Source: Desulfuromusa sp. (GTDB taxonomy: Bacteria > Desulfobacterota > Desulfuromonadia > Desulfuromonadales > Geopsychrobacteraceae). From it: a stretch of DNA of 33,411 nucleotides. Below are positions 24,850 to 33,411 of this stretch, piece by piece; positions within the stretch are counted from its first letter, which is position 1; each line of letters starts with the position of its first letter. The notes below the pieces were generated by a model. That model was given only the letters and a program-made list of their open reading frames with translations, ran no database searches and was not told where the DNA came from. The translations under genes and the position numbers were made by a program. The stretch spans positions 1-33,411 of the forward strand of contig JAOZOH010000023.1 in NCBI GenBank assembly GCA_029933365.1, in the 5' to 3' direction.

Positions 24850-24890
24850 ATACGACTCTCCAACTCGGTGCCTCTGCATTTGTAATATGG

Positions 24891-25829
24891 TCAAAAATGC
24901 TTTGCCTTAACCATATCCTGCGTAAACACCTTCGGTGCCGGGATCGGAACGATGCCGTCAACACCAAGGCGTAACAGCTTAGGTGCCAAGATATTCAGTT
25001 CCGACTCACGAATTACCACAGTAACGCTGCACCAAGCTTTATCAACCACCGGGCTGACCGTCGGGGAAACCACCGATGGCAACAGATTCTCAACCTTAGG
25101 AAGAACATCGGTCGGGACATCCATAAACACCATAAACACCGGCTCACGTTCTGCCTGTAAAACAGCGTCAATACACATCCGGATATCTTCCATCTTCTCC
25201 AGCTTGGCCGGATCTTTCAGCGCATCACGATTGGCGATCAGCTGCGGATTGGAGGTAAACAGCTCGGCGACAATATTGTTGCCGTTAGCTTTCAGTGTTG
25301 CCCCGGTTTCGGTAATATCGGTAAATGCATCACACTCGCCCATATTAACTTTAGCTTCGGTTTTGCCTTCACTATGGAGAATCTCGATATCTTCGATCCC
25401 GTACAGCTCGGCCATCCGCCGCCGGGTCAGATTGGGCAGCTCGGTAGCAATCACTTTCCCCCGGCAATCTTCCGGTTTTTCAATACCAAGTTCAGGGCGA
25501 CTCGCCAGAACCAGTCGCGACGGCTGGTTGGTATTTTTGGAGAAAATAAAATCGCCCAGCACTTCAACTTCATTCTCGCGACCCGCTTCGAAGATATAAT
25601 CCTTGCCGGTGATCCCGCAATCGACGATCCCGTCGCTGACCTTTTGTGCCATCTCCTTGCGATCCAGAACCCGGAAAATCACATCCTTGTCGTATGGACC
25701 CATCATCTCGTACTGACGCCCTTTTTTCAGCGGACGACCCGATTTAGCCAGCAGTCGCAAAACCTGTTCGTTCAGGCTCCCCGACGGAATCCCAAAATAG
25801 AGAACACCCTCTTTCTTACCGTAAGCCAT
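24891..25829 (-). CDS. hisG: ATP phosphoribosyltransferase, long form
   Basis: The first enzyme of histidine synthesis, joining ATP and PRPP. The 312-residue protein is the long HisG_L form. The catalytic domains start with LYFGIPSGSLNEQVL and include the PRPP-binding EGKTEAKVNMGECDAFTDIT. A C-terminal ACT-like regulatory domain (~215-312, ending GVDGIVPIPAPKVF) should allow histidine feedback without HisZ. GAGGG lies 8-9 nt before the ATG. Codons look more GC-rich than in the neighbouring kinase genes, perhaps because of high expression. Confidence 0.95.
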   Translation of the reverse strand: MAYGKKEGVLYFGIPSGSLNEQVLRLLAKSGRPLKKGRQYEMMGPYDKDVIFRVLDRKEMAQKVSDGIVDCGITGKDYIFEAGRENEVEVLGDFIFSKNTNQPSRLVLASRPELGIEKPEDCRGKVIATELPNLTRRRMAELYGIEDIEILHSEGKTEAKVNMGECDAFTDITETGATLKANGNNIVAELFTSNPQLIANRDALKDPAKLEKMEDIRMCIDAVLQAEREPVFMVFMDVPTDVLPKVENLLPSVVSPTVSPVVDKAWCSVTVVIRESELNILAPKLLRLGVDGIVPIPAPKVFTQDMVKAKHF

Positions 25830-25965
25830 AGTCTTTATCCCTCTTTAAAAATGAATATCTATAATTGAATCGCAGCATTCTGCCAATAAGTGGCTAAAAT
25901 ATCAATGCAAGTTTTGTTTTAGTGAGAAAAACAAAGATAGAATTATCATTGAAAGGTTCGGAGAT

Positions 25966-26001
25966 TTTGTGGACATGTACTCGTTACGTGTCCCCAGAAA
26001 A
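25966..26001. repeat. REP-like hairpin, copy 2
   Basis: GGACATGTA (25971-25979) pairs with TACGTGTCC (25985-25993), followed by CCAGAAA. It is the same element as at 16591-16628, somewhat decayed in the left arm. Outside the repeats and hairpin, the 225-bp gap between hisG and the next kinase shows no gene. Confidence 0.7.
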
Positions 26002-26010
26002 CTGATCATG

Positions 26011-26028
26011 TAGCAGCGAAGGCTGCTA
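26011..26028. other. Short perfect hairpin downstream of the hybrid kinase
   Basis: TAGCAGC (26011-26017) and GCTGCTA (26022-26028) form a 7-bp stem with a 4-nt loop, about 27 bp past the kinase stop codon. On the minus strand only a weak T-rich stretch follows, so its role as a terminator is uncertain. Confidence 0.45.
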
Positions 26029-26054
26029 TCAAAGGTGGATGCTTATGGGATGTG

Positions 26055-28379
26055 TTACTCCTTAGTTCCATCTAAGACCTTTCTCACCGTTTGAACAAGC
26101 TGAGACAGACTGAGTGGTTTCAAGCAAAATTCATGAATACCAAGTTGCTCAGCTTCTGTTTCAGACACTTTGGCACTATAGCCGGTACAGAGAATCGCTA
26201 ATAGATCAGGTTTTATCTTCTGCATCTCAGCTATTAATTCTGTCCCCGAAAGTTCCGGCATCGTTTGATCGGTTATCACTAAATCAAACTGTTCTGGGTT
26301 AGACTGAAAGAGGCTCAATGCCCTGACACTACTGGTTTCTGCCGTGACAACAAACCCCTGAAGGGCCAACATCTGTTCTGTAGCATGAACAAGTTGCTCT
26401 TCATCATCGACAAAAAGAATCCGTTCATTCCCTCGGGGACTTTTCTCAGCGGGAGTTTTTTTCGACTCGATTTCTATATTATCACTGATGGGCAAATAAA
26501 TCTGGAATGTGCTCCCTTGCCCCACAACGCTATCTACCGTGATCGATCCAGCATGATTCTTAATGATTCCATGAACTATTGACAGTCCCATGCCGCTCCC
26601 TTCATTCGCAGGTTTCGTAGTAAAAAAAGGGTCAAAGATCCTATCTAACAACTCGTTGCTCATCCCCGTACCATTATCTTTGACCGTGAGATTCAAATAG
26701 TTCCCCGGCGAAATGTCGTCATAAGTTTGGAGCTCTTTTGCTTTCACATTGACCTGTTTCAATGAAACTTCCAGCAAGCCCTGCCCATCCATTGAATAAA
26801 CTGCATTGTTGCAAAGATTGATCAAGACTTGCTGTATTTGGCCTGGGGATGCGAAAATGGTGTGATTTTCACACTCACTATCGACCATTTTCAAGATATC
26901 AACGGTGGATGGAATTGAAGACCTTAACAGCTTGAGTGATTCATTAACAATTTGGGCAACGTTTGCCACTTCAAAATTTCCCTCCGGTAGACTGAAAGAA
27001 AGAATTTGTTTAACTGTTTCACTGGCACGAGATATAGCTTGCTTTATGTGTTGAAATAATTTCTGGGTTGAAGTATCTGCTGTCAGTGTGAGCTCGATGA
27101 GCTCAACATTACTCAGAATAATTGCAAGAATATTATTGAAATCATGGGCAATACCTCCAGCCATAACACCAAGGGCTTCTGATTTTTGTTTTTGGTGCAA
27201 TTGCGTTTCGAGTTGACGCCTTTCATTTTCAGCGTTAGTGAGAGGGAGAAGGTCGACATCAACACAAAACATTTCTTTGCCTGAAGGGCTTTCAAGCATG
27301 AGATGAGAAGAATAAACCGGAACAATAGAACCATCTTTACCAATAAGATCTAGTTTTCCCGGTGGAATTTGTTCTCCAAAATCGACCCATCTACGGTGGA
27401 GATCTATGACGTCTCGGCGCATTTTTTCTGGGATAATAAGATCTTCAAGCTTTTCCCCCAAAGCTTCCTTTTCTGAGTACCCATAGAGTTTCTCACTCGC
27501 CAGGTTCCAGAAAGTGACTTTTCTCTTTTCATCATAACCCTGAATAGCAATCTCAGAGATATTTTCGATAATCTCCCTGAATCTTTTTTCGCTGGCGAGC
27601 AATTGTTCCGCTGTTTTTTTTCGTTGACTAATGTCGCACATAGTAGTGAGACGAACATGCCCACCTGGGTACTTCAACATCCTCCCTTGAATTTCAGCTG
27701 GGAAGGTCGAACCATCTTTACGCAATCCAGTTGTCTCATACGAAACCGCATTTTCTAGCAACATCTTGTTTTTGACCATTTCATGGTCGGCAGGAACAAT
27801 CCAATCCGTTCCTGGTCGACCAATAGCCTCCTCCCGTGTGTAACCAAACATATTCTGTGCAGTTTGATTCTGGTTCAGGCAAATACCTCTATCTGAAAGA
27901 AAGATCGCCTCAAACGAAGTATCAGAGAGGACTTTCAGGGCATCCTCAATGTTTTGTAGGTCAATTTTGACTTGATTTTGTTCCGTTTTTTTTGAATCAA
28001 GTTGCATTTGCATCTCAACCAGACGATTCACAAATGCAATTCGGATTTGAAATTCTTCAGGGGTGAATGGTTTAACTAAATAGTCATCAGTTCCAATCTG
28101 GAGTCCGGTCAGCATTTCTGCTTTTTGGTCGTCAGTCGTCAGGACGATGATATGCCGTGGGTAGGGGGAATTCAGGGTATGTATTTGGCTGATAATCGAA
28201 TCATTCTGCTTCACTATTGACCAGTCGATGATGGCCAACTGAGGTGGGTTAACTTTTTGTAGTTGATCCAGAATCTCAACTTTATTGCTGGCTTCTACCA
28301 CTTTGTGACCAGATTTTTGAAGTAGTTTCAAAAGGCTATGGTTCAATAGGCCGTCGGTTTCGACGAGTAGGATTTTCAT
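26055..28379 (-). CDS. Soluble hybrid sensor kinase: REC-PAS-PAS-HisKA-HATPase-REC
   Basis: This 774-residue protein has no membrane segment. The N-terminal receiver (1-125) has Asp52 in LAIIDWS and Lys103 in LVKPF. PAS domains lie at ~145-255 and ~260-385. HisKA has His412 in MAGGIAHDFNNILAI, the HDFNN type, followed by an HATPase (LINLCNNAVYSM, KDNGTGM, GSGMGLSIVHGI). A second receiver (~650-770) has FVDDEEQL, LVITDQTMPE and LKPLS. It can probably both receive a phosphate from another kinase and pass one on. There is no output domain, so the target must be elsewhere; the OmpR-type regulator gene just upstream is one candidate. GGGGAA precedes the ATG. The signal is unknown. Confidence 0.9.
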   Translation of the reverse strand: MKILLVETDGLLNHSLLKLLQKSGHKVVEASNKVEILDQLQKVNPPQLAIIDWSIVKQNDSIISQIHTLNSPYPRHIIVLTTDDQKAEMLTGLQIGTDDYLVKPFTPEEFQIRIAFVNRLVEMQMQLDSKKTEQNQVKIDLQNIEDALKVLSDTSFEAIFLSDRGICLNQNQTAQNMFGYTREEAIGRPGTDWIVPADHEMVKNKMLLENAVSYETTGLRKDGSTFPAEIQGRMLKYPGGHVRLTTMCDISQRKKTAEQLLASEKRFREIIENISEIAIQGYDEKRKVTFWNLASEKLYGYSEKEALGEKLEDLIIPEKMRRDVIDLHRRWVDFGEQIPPGKLDLIGKDGSIVPVYSSHLMLESPSGKEMFCVDVDLLPLTNAENERRQLETQLHQKQKSEALGVMAGGIAHDFNNILAIILSNVELIELTLTADTSTQKLFQHIKQAISRASETVKQILSFSLPEGNFEVANVAQIVNESLKLLRSSIPSTVDILKMVDSECENHTIFASPGQIQQVLINLCNNAVYSMDGQGLLEVSLKQVNVKAKELQTYDDISPGNYLNLTVKDNGTGMSNELLDRIFDPFFTTKPANEGSGMGLSIVHGIIKNHAGSITVDSVVGQGSTFQIYLPISDNIEIESKKTPAEKSPRGNERILFVDDEEQLVHATEQMLALQGFVVTAETSSVRALSLFQSNPEQFDLVITDQTMPELSGTELIAEMQKIKPDLLAILCTGYSAKVSETEAEQLGIHEFCLKPLSLSQLVQTVRKVLDGTKE

Positions 28380-28438
28380 GAAATATTCCCCTGTTTAATA
28401 CATAATAATCCCCTCCCAAAAATATCTGAACGCCCTGC

Positions 28439-29116
28439 TTATAAAGGCTTCTCTTTTAAAATATAACCAACTCCGCGGATGGTATGAATCAATTTATTAC
28501 CAACGTGATGATCAAGTTTTTTGCGCAGGAAGTTAATATAGACATCGACAATATTGCTGAATGGATCAAAAGTGTAGTCCCATGCATTTTCTGCAATCAT
28601 GGTTCTTGTCAGGACTTTATTTGGATTGCGCATAAAGTACTCCAACAACCTATATTCTTGAGGTGTAAGTACAATTTCCTGTTTGCCCCGCCAGAACTTG
28701 TGACTAACCCGATTAAGCCGCAAATCGGCAAAGCATAATTCAATGTCACCCGTTTGGGAACTGCGGCGGATCAAAGCCCGAGTGCGGGCAAGCAGCTCAA
28801 TAAATGCAAAAGGTTTTGTCAGATACCCATCGCTACCCGCATTAAGACCCGTCACAATATCTTCAACTGTATCATTTGCAGTCATACAAAGGATCGGTGT
28901 CACCACACCCTTGTTGCGCAGCTCCTCAATCACAGTTAATCCGTTTCTTTTCGGTAAGCTCATGTCCATAAGAATCAAGTCATAGTCTGTATGGATTGCC
29001 TGACTAAGCCCCTCATCACCATCAAAGGCGATATCAACCTGAAATCCTTCTTCACTGAAACCCTTTTTAATAAAATAAGCAACTTTCTTTTCATCTTCCA
29101 CCATAAGTATTTTCAC
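28439..29116 (-). CDS. OmpR/PhoB-family response regulator
   Basis: A 225-residue transcription regulator. The receiver has Glu/Asp acids in MVEDEKK, the phosphate acceptor Asp51 in LILMDMSLPKRNG, Thr79 and Lys101 in LTKPF. The C-terminal winged helix has LTPQEYRLLEYFMRNPNKVLTR and the ending HTIRGVGYIL, most like the CusR/IrlR branch. The start is GTG at 29116 with GGAG about 9 nt upstream. It lacks the usual membrane-bound partner kinase next to it; both neighbours are soluble hybrid kinases. Confidence 0.93.
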   Translation of the reverse strand: MKILMVEDEKKVAYFIKKGFSEEGFQVDIAFDGDEGLSQAIHTDYDLILMDMSLPKRNGLTVIEELRNKGVVTPILCMTANDTVEDIVTGLNAGSDGYLTKPFAFIELLARTRALIRRSSQTGDIELCFADLRLNRVSHKFWRGKQEIVLTPQEYRLLEYFMRNPNKVLTRTMIAENAWDYTFDPFSNIVDVYINFLRKKLDHHVGNKLIHTIRGVGYILKEKPL

Positions 29117-29186
29117 TGGAATTTACTCCATTCAATTGTTTAGTGTTGGTTACATTTAAATCAAGAGTGAACGATTATCATTATGT

Positions 29187-31184
29187 TCATTTTCCCAAGG
29201 AGTCCCTGAGATTCGCAGCTAATTCTTTCATCAAAAATGGTTTCTGCAGAAAATTAATATTCTCATCCAGCGTCCCCTGCTCTGCAATAATATTTGCCGT
29301 ATGGCCAGATATAAACAGAACTTTGAGATCGTCATTGAGATTTCGCAAGTGATCGGCCAGATCTTTGCCGTTCATTCCCGGCATAATGATATCGGTGAGC
29401 AATAAATCAATTTCATTGATATGCTTCTCAGCGAGACGGATGGCTTCCTTGGGTGAATTTGCAACAAGCACCTCGTACCCTAATTCTTGAAGCATAATCT
29501 CTCCCATTTTCAGCAGGGCACTTTCGTCTTCAACAAATAGAATTGTTTCGCCATGACCCTTTTGTATGCCCAAATCACTTTTAGCAGATTTTACTACGAT
29601 AGGTTCCTGATGGTTTGGCAGATAGATTATGAAAGTGGTTCCCATATCAGGTTCACTGTACACATCGATAAAGCCTTGATTTTGTTTAATAGCACCATAG
29701 ACTGTAGCCAATCCTAGACCGGTTCCCTGACCCAAGCATTTGGTGGTATAAAATGGCTCAAAAACCTTTGAAAGAGTCTCACTATCCATCCCTTTTCCAT
29801 CATCACTCACCATCAGCATTATGTAGATTCCTGGGATAAAACCAGCATGACGATCACAGTAGGCTTGATCAAGGGAGACTTTCCCTGATTTAAGAGAAAT
29901 CGTACCCGTATTGGTGATAGCATCACGAGCGTTAATAGTCAGGTTTGTCAAAATCTGGTCGAGTTGACTGGGGTCAATCTTGATTGGGCAAGAGCCTTCT
30001 CCCGGAGTCCAGGTCAGATTGATATTTTCGCCTGCAAGTCGACGTAATATTGGCAGGATATCTACTACTGCGGGATTAAGATCAAATACACTCGGGGCAA
30101 TAGGCTGCTTGCGAGCATATGCGAGGAGTTGTTGGGTGAGGTTTGCTGATCGTTGTGCCGCCTGCTGAATTTCCTGGAGCACAGCATAAGAAGGATCTTT
30201 CGGATCCATTTTTTTCAGCCCCAGTTCGGCTCGACCCAGAATGATACTCAACATGTTGTTGAAATCATGTGCGACGCCACCAGCTAATTGCCCGATAGCC
30301 TCCATTTTTTGTGCTTGCCGGTATTGTTTCTCACGTCTTACCTCTTCGGTTATATCCAGTGTTGTGGCCACATAGTGGAGTATTTTTCCGGCATCGTCAT
30401 AGAATGGAGAGATGTCCGCTTCTTCGGTGTAGAAGGCCCCATCTTTACGTTTGTTGACCAAACGTCCCTTCCAATTTTTACCGCTGGAAAGGGTTTTCCA
30501 CATATGCTGGTAAAAAGAGTCGTCCTGTTCACCACTTTTGAGAATCCGTGGATTCTGTCCTATGACCTCTTCTCGCATGTAGCCTGATATTGTTTCAAAA
30601 GCCGGGTTGACATAGGTGATATTCCCTTTTTGATCAGCGAGCATAATGGCCTCTGGCATCTGCTCTATCGCTGCTAGGAGCAGTTTTTGCTTCGCTTCGG
30701 CTTTTCTTCGTTTACTGATGTCAGTTGCAAATCCGGTGATAATGAAGTCATCATTATTTTTGTGTTCGGTTATTTTTGCCGTAAGTCCTAACCAGATCGT
30801 TGTCCCCTTGATAGTCCGTGCTTCAAACTCAAAGTCAGTCACAAGAGAGTTCTCTTTTAATAACTTCAGGTATTCATCCCGCTTATAAGGGTGGAAATAG
30901 AGTTGCTCTCCAAGGTCAGTATAAAACTCCAGGACCTCCTTTTGTGAAGCTGCACCAAGCATTCGAACCACTGCCGGGTTAACTGATAAAAATTGCCCTT
31001 TTGTGTTGGTTGTGAATATCCCCACCGGAGCATTTTCTAAAAGTTGTAGATGCTGACATTTATCCGCTTTTAGTTTTTCAGCAGCTTCGTACTGCTGGAG
31101 GGATTTTTCCAAATTATGGTATTTATCCTGAAGTTGCTCTAACTCCAGAATCAAATTGTCACGCGACTGTTCTTCATAAATCAT
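29187..31184 (-). CDS. Soluble hybrid sensor kinase: coiled coil-PAS-PAS-HisKA-HATPase-REC
   Basis: The ATG at 31184 has GGAG 7 nt upstream and gives 665 residues; the in-frame TTG at 31202 is less likely. An N-terminal coiled coil (~5-45) leads to two PAS domains (~45-160 and ~165-285; the second has NITYVNPAFETISGYMREEV). HisKA has His ~306 in LAGGVAHDFNNMLSI. The HATPase has LTINARDAI, SDDGKGM and GTGLGLATVYGAI. A C-terminal receiver holds LFVEDESALL, LLLTDIIMPGMNG and LQKPF. No membrane segment is seen. It is of the same HDFNN class as the kinase at 26055-28379 but has no N-terminal receiver. Signal and target are unknown. Confidence 0.9.
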   Translation of the reverse strand: MIYEEQSRDNLILELEQLQDKYHNLEKSLQQYEAAEKLKADKCQHLQLLENAPVGIFTTNTKGQFLSVNPAVVRMLGAASQKEVLEFYTDLGEQLYFHPYKRDEYLKLLKENSLVTDFEFEARTIKGTTIWLGLTAKITEHKNNDDFIITGFATDISKRRKAEAKQKLLLAAIEQMPEAIMLADQKGNITYVNPAFETISGYMREEVIGQNPRILKSGEQDDSFYQHMWKTLSSGKNWKGRLVNKRKDGAFYTEEADISPFYDDAGKILHYVATTLDITEEVRREKQYRQAQKMEAIGQLAGGVAHDFNNMLSIILGRAELGLKKMDPKDPSYAVLQEIQQAAQRSANLTQQLLAYARKQPIAPSVFDLNPAVVDILPILRRLAGENINLTWTPGEGSCPIKIDPSQLDQILTNLTINARDAITNTGTISLKSGKVSLDQAYCDRHAGFIPGIYIMLMVSDDGKGMDSETLSKVFEPFYTTKCLGQGTGLGLATVYGAIKQNQGFIDVYSEPDMGTTFIIYLPNHQEPIVVKSAKSDLGIQKGHGETILFVEDESALLKMGEIMLQELGYEVLVANSPKEAIRLAEKHINEIDLLLTDIIMPGMNGKDLADHLRNLNDDLKVLFISGHTANIIAEQGTLDENINFLQKPFLMKELAANLRDSLGK

Positions 31185-31325
31185 GGAGGGCTCCAAAACC
31201 AAATAACTGAAAAAACATCTTAGAAACGAATAACTTCAATTGGTTATCGTCGTAGCGACCCATAAATAGCCACCATACCCCTCACAGTTTTACGGTCTAT
31301 CAATCAGGTACTAAGCATCTGACGT

Positions 31326-31494
31326 TCAGGATCTTGAGGTCAAAAGCTCTCTGAGGCTTATGTCCTTGTTTGTCACGCCAATCTTTTTCCTAATATGACT
31401 TCGGTGTTTGTCGATTGTCTGAGAAATCACTAAAAAGCTCTTTGAGTTCATCAATATCAATGAGGTTGCTGAAGTTAACCTGTTCACCATCCAT
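31326..31494 (-). pseudogene. Remnant of a LuxR-type regulator (5' and 3' ends joined out of frame)
   Basis: On the minus strand, an ATG at 31494 (AGGAC 7 nt before) opens MDGEQVNFSNLIDIDELKEL, like the start of PAS/ligand-sensor signalling proteins, and stops after 34 codons. In the next frame the same stretch reads SQTIDKHRSHIRKKIGVTNK and then DISLRELLTS before a stop at 31328-31326. That is a good match to the recognition helix and C-terminal end of a LuxR-type helix-turn-helix (S.T...H...IRKK.G..NK). The whole middle of the gene is missing and the frames disagree, so this is most likely an internally deleted pseudogene. Nothing else recognisable lies in the 378-bp gap 31203-31580. Confidence 0.65.
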
Positions 31495-31580
31495 TTCAGT
31501 GTCCTGTTTTTGTAAACAAATAACGATTCAAAATTAATCTGTTTATCTCTAATGTCACCCAGATAAATATAGGTAACAAC

Positions 31581-33411
31581 TCAATCAAAAGGGAGAACTT
31601 CCGGTCGGGCAATGATGTAACCTTGGACATAATCAATCCCTATTGCTTTCAATACCTCAAGAGTTGCCTGATCCTCTGCGTGCTCAGCAATTGTCGCAAC
31701 TTGCATCACCCGAGCAATCTTGTGAATGGATTCAACAATCTCGCGAGACAGGGGATTTCTGGTCATATCATGAACAAAACTTCCATCAATTTTTATAAAA
31801 TTGATGGGCAAGTGCTTGAGATAAGCAAACGAAGCCATTCCGCTACCAAAGTCGTCCAGGGCAAAACGGCACCCGATTTTTTTTATTTGCTTAACAAAAT
31901 AAATAGCTTTATGCATTTGTTCTATAGCAGCTGTTTCGGTGATTTCAAAACAGACTTTGGCGGGGGCAAAGGAATGTTTTTTAAATTCAGTTTGAATGAA
32001 TTCCAGAAAAGAGTCGTCGGTGATACTATCCCCCGATAAATTGATTGACACGAAATCAAGCGAGTTTTGCTCTTCCATGTGGCTTTCCAGCCAGGTAAAG
32101 GCCTTGCGCACCACCCAACGGTCAATCAATGGCATCAGGTTATAGTGTTCGGCAGCTGGTAAAAAACTGCCGGGTGGAAGAGTTGCACCTGATTTTTCCT
32201 GCATCGACAGCAGAACCTCAAATCGCTTAAGAGGTCTCTTCCTTTGCGCCAACCGTTCAATCAACTGATAACGGAGAAAGAACCTGTCTTCCTCTAAAGC
32301 TCCGTTAATGCGGGCTACCCAGGTCATCTCTTCATTCATGATTCGAAATTCATTATTTTCAGAGTTGTAAATATGGTAGCGATTACGACCTGAGTTCTTG
32401 GCCATGTAGCAGGCCTGATCCGCTAGTTTTAAAATCTGTATAACGTCCATTGTTTTTGTGTCCAGCAGGCAAATTCCGATACTGAGACCCACTTTAAATA
32501 TCTGATCCTCCCACTGGAAACTGAATTGCTCTACGTGTTTTTGTAAATTCTGAATAACACCGTGAATATCTTCAAAGCGACAGTCATGCAACAAAAGACC
32601 AAACTCATCCCCACCTAAACGTCCTAAGATATCGCCTTTGCGAATATTTTCAACCAGACAGGCACTCAATTCCTGCAGCATTGCATCACCAGCGACATGC
32701 CCAGCAGTGTCGTTAATGATCTTGAACTGATCGAGATCGATATAGCAGAGAGCATGTTGCCGATTTTCTTCAGCCACGCTTTTAATCGCCAGCTTCAGAC
32801 TCTGTTCAAAAGAGTATCGATTTTGTAAACCTGTTAGCTTATCAAAATTAGCCATGTGATGAATACGTTTTTGTAACTTCCGTTCTTCAGTCGCATCACG
32901 GAACATCACAACGGTATTGGAACGCTCTCCATCAACAACTGGATAAGCAATGGTATCGGCAATAAAAACACTTCCATCCTTACGACACTTAAGATCCTCA
33001 CGAAGATGAACACCTTTAGAGTTTTTTGCGACATTATGAATAGGGCAATCATCAATTGGAAATGAGGGGCCTTTTCCCGGGCAACAATGCGTCAGGGTGT
33101 GCATATTCTGTCCAAGCAGTTCATCTTCTTCATAACCCAGCATTTCCAGAGCGGCACGATTAATAAATAAACATTTCCCGTGCGGGTCTACTTCGTAAAT
33201 ACCTTCTCCCGTCGATTGCAATATCTGTTCATAACGTCTGCTCTGTTCTTCAAATTTCAAGCTATGAGTACGGATTTCATTCAGGTAAAGCTGCGATTGA
33301 CGGTACCATAACGCACACCCCCCCCCACCTATCACGCCGACCCCAGCAGGAATCAAATATCCTATTATGTTTGTTAATGAACCACCCCATAACCACTGAT
33401 TATAAATAAAA
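31581..33411 (-). CDS. PAS-GGDEF-EAL cyclic-di-GMP signalling protein, 5' end outside the window
   Basis: The frame is open to the right edge, so the N-terminus is missing; about 610 residues are visible. The first visible part includes a membrane helix (NIIGYLIPAGVGVIGGGG) and a short coiled coil. A PAS domain follows (~55-175), with a CCPG...DDCPIH insert. The diguanylate cyclase domain has an intact GGDEF in RLGGDEFGLLL and an inhibitory-site RKGD five residues before it. The EAL domain has EVL in place of EAL (FEVLLSM), with INLSGDS, CFEITETA, ALDDFGSG, FIKIDGSF and YVQGYIIARP all present. Both activities look possible: synthesis and breakdown of c-di-GMP at the inner membrane. A TTG at 33356 is not a credible start, as the helix is already under way. 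Confidence 0.92.
   Translation of the reverse strand, partial: FIYNQWLWGGSLTNIIGYLIPAGVGVIGGGGCALWYRQSQLYLNEIRTHSLKFEEQSRRYEQILQSTGEGIYEVDPHGKCLFINRAALEMLGYEEDELLGQNMHTLTHCCPGKGPSFPIDDCPIHNVAKNSKGVHLREDLKCRKDGSVFIADTIAYPVVDGERSNTVVMFRDATEERKLQKRIHHMANFDKLTGLQNRYSFEQSLKLAIKSVAEENRQHALCYIDLDQFKIINDTAGHVAGDAMLQELSACLVENIRKGDILGRLGGDEFGLLLHDCRFEDIHGVIQNLQKHVEQFSFQWEDQIFKVGLSIGICLLDTKTMDVIQILKLADQACYMAKNSGRNRYHIYNSENNEFRIMNEEMTWVARINGALEEDRFFLRYQLIERLAQRKRPLKRFEVLLSMQEKSGATLPPGSFLPAAEHYNLMPLIDRWVVRKAFTWLESHMEEQNSLDFVSINLSGDSITDDSFLEFIQTEFKKHSFAPAKVCFEITETAAIEQMHKAIYFVKQIKKIGCRFALDDFGSGMASFAYLKHLPINFIKIDGSFVHDMTRNPLSREIVESIHKIARVMQVATIAEHAEDQATLEVLKAIGIDYVQGYIIARPEVLPFD
33318..33326 (-). repeat. 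Nine-G homopolymer inside the PAS-GGDEF-EAL gene
   Basis: The coding strand has nine consecutive G in the codons for IGGGGCALWY, at the end of the membrane helix and before all signalling domains. A gain or loss of one base would abolish the protein. Runs of this length are prone to slippage. Confidence 0.9.

Noticed and set aside
24952..25599. A 215-codon plus-strand reading frame, serine/threonine-rich
   Set aside because: It lies wholly antisense to hisG. Its composition is what the complement of GC-rich hisG codons gives.
31494..33356. The PAS-GGDEF-EAL gene starting at the TTG at 33356
   Set aside because: The same frame stays open to the window edge and encodes the first half of a membrane helix, so the true start lies outside.

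Overview
The window looks like a chromosomal segment of a Desulfuromonadales-type bacterium (Geobacter/Desulfuromonas/Desulfuromusa group), of moderate to low GC. The main pointer is the citrate synthase, which belongs to the eukaryote-like type I family known from that order. The many PAS-type kinases, the sigma-54 activators and the TAXI-type TRAP transporter fit the same group. This placement is inference from protein character, not from a search.

Left edge (1-2.58 kb): an integrated element at the 3' end of guaA. A tyrosine recombinase abuts guaA, with tandem 12-bp repeats in front of it. Beyond it are integron-type gene cassettes: a complete 634-bp cassette carrying an isochorismatase-like hydrolase, closed by a well-formed attC site, and then a second cassette whose own attC is not visible. 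No intI is visible.

2.58-7.4 kb (minus strand): prfB with its programmed +1 frameshift, a 110-bp imperfect palindrome, guaB, a free-standing four-helix-bundle (23S IVS-type) gene flanked by inverted repeats, and guaA. 7.5-14.1 kb (minus strand): a self-contained uptake module. It comprises a DctB-like kinase, a DctD-like sigma-54 activator, an exact -24/-12 promoter with upstream dyads, a TAXI receptor, a terminator, and a fused TRAP permease. 14.2-17.4 kb: an RlmI-type rRNA methyltransferase, a 164-bp palindromic element, an SAM methyltransferase and an OmpA-type lipoprotein.

17.5-25.9 kb: citrate synthase with a long structured leader; a divergent dusB-ntrB-ntrC operon with overlapping genes; then dnaB, hisI and hisG on the minus strand with palindromic repeats between them. 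26.0-33.4 kb (all minus): a sensory cluster of two soluble hybrid PAS histidine kinases flanking an OmpR-type regulator, a decayed LuxR-type gene, and a PAS-GGDEF-EAL protein that runs off the right edge and carries a nine-G tract.

The least ordinary features are the integron cassettes inside a guaA-integrated element, the small repeat-flanked gene inside the gua operon, the 164-bp palindrome, and the readable cis-regulatory logic of the TAXI TRAP system. No CRISPR array, tRNA or rRNA was seen.
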